A stretch of 19,166 nt of DNA from JBGVMW01 sp045125095. GTDB taxonomy: Bacteria > Bacillota > Clostridia > Lachnospirales > Lachnospiraceae. Made by a program: the position numbers and the translations under genes. Below, in pieces: positions 14,955 through 19,166 of this stretch (position 1 is its first letter; every line of letters starts with the position of its first letter). Location: contig JBGVMW010000268.1 in the NCBI GenBank assembly GCA_045125095.1, positions 1-19,166 of the forward strand, in the 5' to 3' direction. Under the pieces are notes generated by a model. That model had not been told where the DNA came from. It ran no database searches and was given only the letters and a program-made list of their open reading frames with translations.

Positions 14955-15012
14955 TAAATTCGGATTTGCACATGGACTAATACACCTTGACACATGCACA
15001 ATTCCGAATTTA
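14955..15012. repeat. Palindromic repeat element, family A copy 3 (minimal derivative)
   Basis: TAAATTCGGATTTG at the left faces CAATTCCGAATTTA at the right, 14 bases with one mismatch. The right 37 bases, from GGACTAATACACC to the terminal CCGAATTT, match the right ends of copies 1 and 2. Almost all of the interior present in copy 2 is missing, leaving a 58-base hairpin. It lies in the divergent gap between the pseudouridine synthase and methyltransferase genes. Confidence 0.85.
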
Positions 15013-15016
15013 GTAT
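14987..15016 (+). promoter_or_regulatory. Possible promoter formed at the element boundary
   Basis: A perfect TTGACA within the conserved right end of the element (14987-14992) is followed after 18 bases by TAGTAT, which straddles the element edge. It points toward the methyltransferase gene 140 bases away. The -10 matches consensus at four of six positions, so this is only a candidate. Confidence 0.3.
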
Positions 15017-15154
15017 ACAAGAAAAATCTAATTTTGCAAACCAGAAGACGTATACTTCCAAAAGTTTTCTTAATTCGCTGGAAAACAGTTGAGAAAAAAG
15101 AGCCAAAAGGGTATCATAAGGGTTGGACATCAACATAGAATAAAAGAGGTAAGT

Positions 15155-16288
15155 ATGGAATTAGAAGTGTTTTTACAAGAATGCTGTAGCGATAAGATGC
15201 AGAGAATGATATTTAGCAATGCAAGAGACAAAATGCTTGGAGAGAAAGTAAAGATTCGTCCAGTGAAAAAGAATGGTGAATTGTATTTTCAGGGAGAGAC
15301 AACGAGAGGGACAAAGGTGTACCACTCTAATTATAAAAGAGAAGAACTGATTGCACAGGCAAAAGACTGGCTTAGTAACCAGTTTCGCCAATGTGAGGTA
15401 GATTATGATGGTTATCATGGTGTGGTGTTAGTCAGCAAAAAGGGAAGCATGACTGTAAAGAGAAAACGAACAGGAAAGACACCTGTAGTTACCGATTTTT
15501 CTCATAATAGGACGAAAAAATATCTTCTTCCAGAAGGGGAAGCAGTAGATTTTCTGGTGGACTTGGGCGTTATGACAAAGGAAGGAAAGGTTGTACATGC
15601 AAAGTATGATAAATTCCGGCAGATCAACCGTTTTTTGGAATTTATTGATGATATCGTAGACGAGCTTCCAAAAGACAAAGTCGTAAAAATTATAGATTTT
15701 GGTTGTGGAAAATCCTACCTCACCTTTGCTATGTATTATTTTTTACATGAAAAAAAAGGACTTGCAGTAGAGATTACAGGATTAGATTTGAAGGAAGACG
15801 TGATTGCACGTTGTAACCAGTTAAAAGACAGGTATCATTATGAAGGACTTCGTTTTCTTATGGGTGATATTGCAGATTATGAGGGAACCAATGAAGTAGA
15901 TATGGTAGTCACCCTTCATGCCTGCGATACAGCTACAGATTATGCATTGCATAAGGCAGTAAAATGGGGGGCAAAAGTAATTTTGTCAGTGCCATGTTGT
16001 CAGCATGAATTGAATAAGCAGATTGAGAATGAAGCACTTTCGTCTGTTTTAAAGTATGGACTGTTAAAGGAGCGAATGTCAGCACTAATGACAGATGGAA
16101 TCCGTGCAAATCTGCTAGAGGAGCAGGGGTATCAGGTGCAGGTGTTGGAGTTCATTGATATGGAGCATACACCAAAGAATATTTTACTCAGATGTGTATA
16201 TACTGGTAAGAAAAAGGAAATAACAACTTCTACCATGGAATTTTTAGGAGCAGATTTGACACTGGCTCGTCTGCTTCGTAACGAGTAA
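15155..16288 (+). CDS. SAM-dependent methyltransferase, Methyltransf_32-like
   Basis: A 377-residue class I methyltransferase. The N-terminal ~150 residues form a basic, probably RNA- or substrate-binding region (KTPVVTDFSHNRTKKYLLPEG). The Rossmann domain has motif I at IIDFGCGKSYLTF (D181-K186), VEITGLDLKEDVI as the ribose-binding acidic strand, then LHACDTATDYAL (H255-D258) and SVPCCQHELNKQI (C281, C282, H284). The HACD and CCQHEL pattern is typical of the Methyltransf_32 group; the substrate is unknown. ATG 15155 is preferred over the longer frame beginning at 15089, because GAGG lies 5 bases before it and the preceding 22 codons overlap intergenic-looking sequence. It is followed after 42 bases by the membrane-anchored protein on the same strand. 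Confidence 0.88.
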   Translation: MELEVFLQECCSDKMQRMIFSNARDKMLGEKVKIRPVKKNGELYFQGETTRGTKVYHSNYKREELIAQAKDWLSNQFRQCEVDYDGYHGVVLVSKKGSMTVKRKRTGKTPVVTDFSHNRTKKYLLPEGEAVDFLVDLGVMTKEGKVVHAKYDKFRQINRFLEFIDDIVDELPKDKVVKIIDFGCGKSYLTFAMYYFLHEKKGLAVEITGLDLKEDVIARCNQLKDRYHYEGLRFLMGDIADYEGTNEVDMVVTLHACDTATDYALHKAVKWGAKVILSVPCCQHELNKQIENEALSSVLKYGLLKERMSALMTDGIRANLLEEQGYQVQVLEFIDMEHTPKNILLRCVYTGKKKEITTSTMEFLGADLTLARLLRNE

Positions 16289-16330
16289 ACTTACAAAAAA
16301 GCGATAAAAGTCACTTAGAATGGAGATAAT

Positions 16331-18937
16331 ATGTGGAAAAAAATTAGAAATGGACTAATAAAGGTTCTTATTTTGCTTATTACCTTTGTAGTCAGCTTTG
16401 TTGGCATTAGTTATCTGGCGAATAAAGACAATACAAAAGTGATTGCGTCCATGGGCTCAGCAACCTTGCCATTGGTATATGTCAGAGGCTCTTTAGGCGA
16501 CATGAATGCGATGCATGGTTATGTGTCAGAGATGAAAGGCGAATATATGAGGGATGGTCTGACACCGCTACCAGCTGATAGAAAGCTTCCGATTGCCATT
16601 GATACATGTGGAGAAAATATTGTATCAATCAGCTATGAGGTAAGAAGCTTAGATACCACCCGTCTGGTTGAAGAAACTGAGATTACAGAATACGAAGTTG
16701 CAGATGGAAGAATAGAAACGGTACTTCCAATTAAAAATTTGTTAGATAAAGAAACGGAATATCTTTTAATTGTAAAATTAGCAACTGATAATCAGGAAGA
16801 AATTTCATATTATACCCGTATTTTGTTGTCTGATACAGATTTGCATGAAACGGAAAAGTTACAATTTGTGAAATGGTTTCATGATACTACGTTTGTAAAG
16901 GAAAAAGCAGACACCCTGAAAACGTATTTAGAGAATAATACCGATATGAATGCTACCTTTCAGACAGTGACCATTCATTCTAGTTTAGATCAGGTTACCT
17001 GGGGAGACCTTGCAGTAAGGCAGGAAACAACACCAGTGATGAAGATATTGGAGATGGATGGAAGTACGGCGGCAATTCAGTGCGATTTCATGGCGTCGGT
17101 AACTGATGATAAAACAGAGTATTATCAGGTGTCAGAATATTTTCGTGTCCGTTATACGGAAAGCAGGATGTATCTGTTGGATTATGAGCGTACCATGGAA
17201 ATTGTATTTTCACCAACGCACAAGAATTATAAGGATGACATGATTAAGCTTGGAATTACGGAAGAGGATAAGCAGATTGTGTATAATAGTGATCATACAA
17301 AGATTGCATTTGAGCAGAGTGGGATGTTATGGGAGTATGACACCCAGAAGGATAATATTGTGCAGGTATATGGATTCCGTGACAGCTATCCATTGGATGT
17401 CAGAGCAAATTATAATCAACATGCCATTGATATACTGAATGTGGATGACTATGGAAATATTCAATTTCTGGTATCAGGTTACATGAACAGGGGAGAGCAT
17501 GAAGGAGAATGTGGCGTTGGTGTGTATTATTTTGATGCAGAAAAGAATTGCGTGACAGAAAAAGCATTTATCCAATCAGACAAGCCATACCAGTTCATCA
17601 AACAGGAGATAGAAAAATTAGCATATGTGGCACCGGTAGAAACAGAAACAGTTACAACACAATCGGATGCAGAAGAGAAGCCAACGTCCTGTATTGAGAC
17701 AGAAAATGAATTGTATCTGCTTCTCAATAACAGCGTGTATAAAATAAATTTAGAGACAAGGGAAACAACGAGACTGGTAGGGAATTTAAAGGATAATTCG
17801 TACGTGATAGCAGAAAATATGAAGCATATTGCATGGCAGGAAGAGATGGAGCCCTATCAATCAAAAACCATATGTATTTTAAATATTGATACAGGTAAGA
17901 CTACGAATGCAAAGGTAGCAGAGGGTGAGTATATTTATCCAATGGGATTTATGGATGATGACTTTATTTATGGCGTAGCACGAGAAAGTGATGTATCCCA
18001 TGATATAGCAGGGGCAACTCTTTTCCCAATGTATAAGTTATATATTCAGGATGAATTTGGAGAAGTTGTGAAAGAATATGAAAGAACAAATGTGTATATT
18101 CAAGACATCTCCCTACAGGACAATGTGTTGCAATTAAAGCGGGTTAAGCGAACTGCTAATGGATCATATATCCCGGCGGACGATGATAATATTACAAATA
18201 ATAAAGAAGAGACGGTAGAGCCGATTACAGTAACAACGGTGATTTCCGATGTGATGAAGACAGAAGTATATATTAAGTTAGCAGGAAAAACGCCAAGTGA
18301 AGCACCAAAGCTTTTAACACCGAAAGAAGTGGTGTCAGATGGTGACAAGCGAATTGTTGTAGAAGTAGATAAGCAAGTAACAGAAAAACAGTATTTTGCA
18401 TATGGAAAAGGCAAGCTGCAAGGTGTTTACACTCAGGCATCGGAAGCCGTGGCAAAGGCAGCAGAAACCACAGGAACAGCATTGGATAGTGAATTTCATT
18501 ATTTATGGAAAAGAAATGGAAGAAAGACATCCACACAGATTACCGACATTAAGGGCGAATTGCTGTCTGGCGGAAAGACATCACTGGGTATCAGTTTGTC
18601 AATGATGTTAAAGTATGCAGGTATGACAGTTGATGGAGATGCAGTACTGAATCAAGGTAAAACTCCTATGGAGATTCTGTCAGAAAATATGAAGGGAACG
18701 GTCATTAACTTGACGGGATGCTCTGTAGATACGGTGCTGTATTATGTAAATGCAGGTATGCCGGTGCTTGCTGTTACTGGTGAGAAACAGGGATTATTGA
18801 TTGTGGGATATGATAATCTGAATATCGTTGTTATGAATCCGGAGAATCGCAGACTGGTGTATAAAATGGGTATGAATGATAGTATGAAGTACTTTGAGGA
18901 GAAGGGAAATTATTTTATTAGTTATATTCCGGAGTAG
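16331..18937 (+). CDS. Membrane-anchored surface protein with propeller-like repeats and degenerate C39-like domain
   Basis: An 868-residue protein of unknown function. Residues 9-30 are a single hydrophobic segment (signal anchor; no lipobox), so the rest is probably outside the membrane. Residues about 75-165 look like a beta-sandwich. From about 300 to 640, repeated blade-like units (for example TKIAFEQSGMLWEYDTQKDN, LYLLLNNSVYKINLETRETT, KTICILNIDTGKTTN) suggest a beta-propeller. The last ~125 residues resemble a C39-like/papain-like fold: TSLGISLSMMLKYAG, ILSENMKGTVINL, VDTVLYYVNAGMPVLAVTG, GLLIVGYDNLNIVVMNPE. Where active members have CGP-T and GH before the VGYD strand, this protein has GGKT (747-750) and GLL (821-823), so peptidase activity is unlikely. 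GGAG precedes the ATG. Domain names rest on pattern recognition only. Confidence 0.75.
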   Translation: MWKKIRNGLIKVLILLITFVVSFVGISYLANKDNTKVIASMGSATLPLVYVRGSLGDMNAMHGYVSEMKGEYMRDGLTPLPADRKLPIAIDTCGENIVSISYEVRSLDTTRLVEETEITEYEVADGRIETVLPIKNLLDKETEYLLIVKLATDNQEEISYYTRILLSDTDLHETEKLQFVKWFHDTTFVKEKADTLKTYLENNTDMNATFQTVTIHSSLDQVTWGDLAVRQETTPVMKILEMDGSTAAIQCDFMASVTDDKTEYYQVSEYFRVRYTESRMYLLDYERTMEIVFSPTHKNYKDDMIKLGITEEDKQIVYNSDHTKIAFEQSGMLWEYDTQKDNIVQVYGFRDSYPLDVRANYNQHAIDILNVDDYGNIQFLVSGYMNRGEHEGECGVGVYYFDAEKNCVTEKAFIQSDKPYQFIKQEIEKLAYVAPVETETVTTQSDAEEKPTSCIETENELYLLLNNSVYKINLETRETTRLVGNLKDNSYVIAENMKHIAWQEEMEPYQSKTICILNIDTGKTTNAKVAEGEYIYPMGFMDDDFIYGVARESDVSHDIAGATLFPMYKLYIQDEFGEVVKEYERTNVYIQDISLQDNVLQLKRVKRTANGSYIPADDDNITNNKEETVEPITVTTVISDVMKTEVYIKLAGKTPSEAPKLLTPKEVVSDGDKRIVVEVDKQVTEKQYFAYGKGKLQGVYTQASEAVAKAAETTGTALDSEFHYLWKRNGRKTSTQITDIKGELLSGGKTSLGISLSMMLKYAGMTVDGDAVLNQGKTPMEILSENMKGTVINLTGCSVDTVLYYVNAGMPVLAVTGEKQGLLIVGYDNLNIVVMNPENRRLVYKMGMNDSMKYFEEKGNYFISYIPE

Positions 18938-18942
18938 GTAAT

Positions 18943-18980
18943 TGCAAAACGCCTATTTAAATAGTATATAGGCGTTTGCG
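18943..18980 (+). terminator. Hairpin after the surface-protein gene, probable weak terminator
   Basis: GCAAAACGCCTAT and ATAGGCGTTTGC pair with one bulged base around an AT-rich loop, five bases after the stop codon. There is no T-run after the stem, so it may act only with help or as a 3' protective hairpin. Confidence 0.45.
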
Positions 18981-19027
18981 AAAGTGAAAGCCATCCGCAA
19001 ATTATCAGAATTGTTTGTGCAAATACC

Positions 19028-19156
19028 TGCTTACTACATAGTCTATATTTGACGCGCTCTCGCTCCCTTCAAACGTAGCGGACACTAAGGCTGTAAAATA
19101 CACAGCCCAAGTGCCGACGTTTTCAGAGGGTCACATATAGACTATGTAGCAAACAG
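19028..19156. repeat. Long hairpin element (family C)
   Basis: CTACATAGTCTATAT (19034-19048) and ATATAGACTATGTAG (19135-19149) are a perfect 15-base inverted repeat. Complementarity continues outward with CTG..TT facing AA..CAG. Inward, AAACG and CGG face CCG and CGTTT, and the innermost hairpin is GGCTGT-AAAATAC-ACAGCC. The whole stretch could fold into one rod-like hairpin of about 125 bases. It is unrelated in sequence to families A and B and has no second copy in the window. The remaining sequence between 18981 and 19027 shows nothing recognisable. Confidence 0.75.
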
Positions 19157-19166
19157 CTATCTGTCA

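Overview
The window looks like the chromosome of a low-GC anaerobic Firmicute, most likely a gut-type Lachnospiraceae (Roseburia/Agathobacter/Coprococcus-like). The reasons are the gene content (fermentative pyruvate formate-lyase, a 2[4Fe-4S] clostridial ferredoxin, the gdpP-rplI-dnaB cluster), consensus Firmicute promoters and strong AGGAGG ribosome binding sites. The genus assignment is inference; no rRNA or tRNA gene was seen.

Layout. 1-247: right part of a long palindromic repeat element that begins outside the window. 253-3442: a zinc/cadmium efflux locus. A minus-strand P1B-type ATPase carries a tandem His/Cys-rich N-terminal array, with a classic ArsR/SmtB operator on its promoter, and a divergent ArsR/SmtB sensor has its own promoter. 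3453-3711: a cloverleaf-like palindromic element, a terminator and the promoter of the next operon. 3795-7678: gdpP (c-di-AMP phosphodiesterase), rplI (ribosomal protein L9) and dnaB (replicative helicase), closed by a terminator. 7919-8689: a MerR-HTH/coiled-coil protein, facing a 56-residue ferredoxin gene across a shared terminator. 9083-12896 (minus): the pyruvate formate-lyase locus. Its catalytic barrel (pflB), a 66-codon ORF and a separately translated glycyl-radical domain are followed by a terminator, a second copy of the palindromic element and then pflA. 13065-14927 (minus): an AI-2E/YtvI-type membrane protein and an RluA-family pseudouridine synthase. 14955-15012: a minimal third copy of the palindromic element. 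15155-18937 (plus): a Methyltransf_32-type methyltransferase and a large membrane-anchored protein ending in what looks like a catalytically dead C39-like peptidase domain. 19028-19156: another large hairpin element.

How the parts work together. The ArsR protein has the residues of an SmtB-like alpha5 metal site and probably represses the ATPase through the operator at 2780-2805. The pfl operon makes the barrel and radical domains of PFL as separate polypeptides that must assemble, with PflA installing the radical; the nearby ferredoxin is a plausible electron donor.

The most notable observations are the split PFL with its unexplained middle ORF, the family of terminal-inverted-repeat hairpin elements present three times in 19 kb, two further unrelated hairpin elements, the 13-residue metal-binding tandem array, and the pseudo-peptidase protein.
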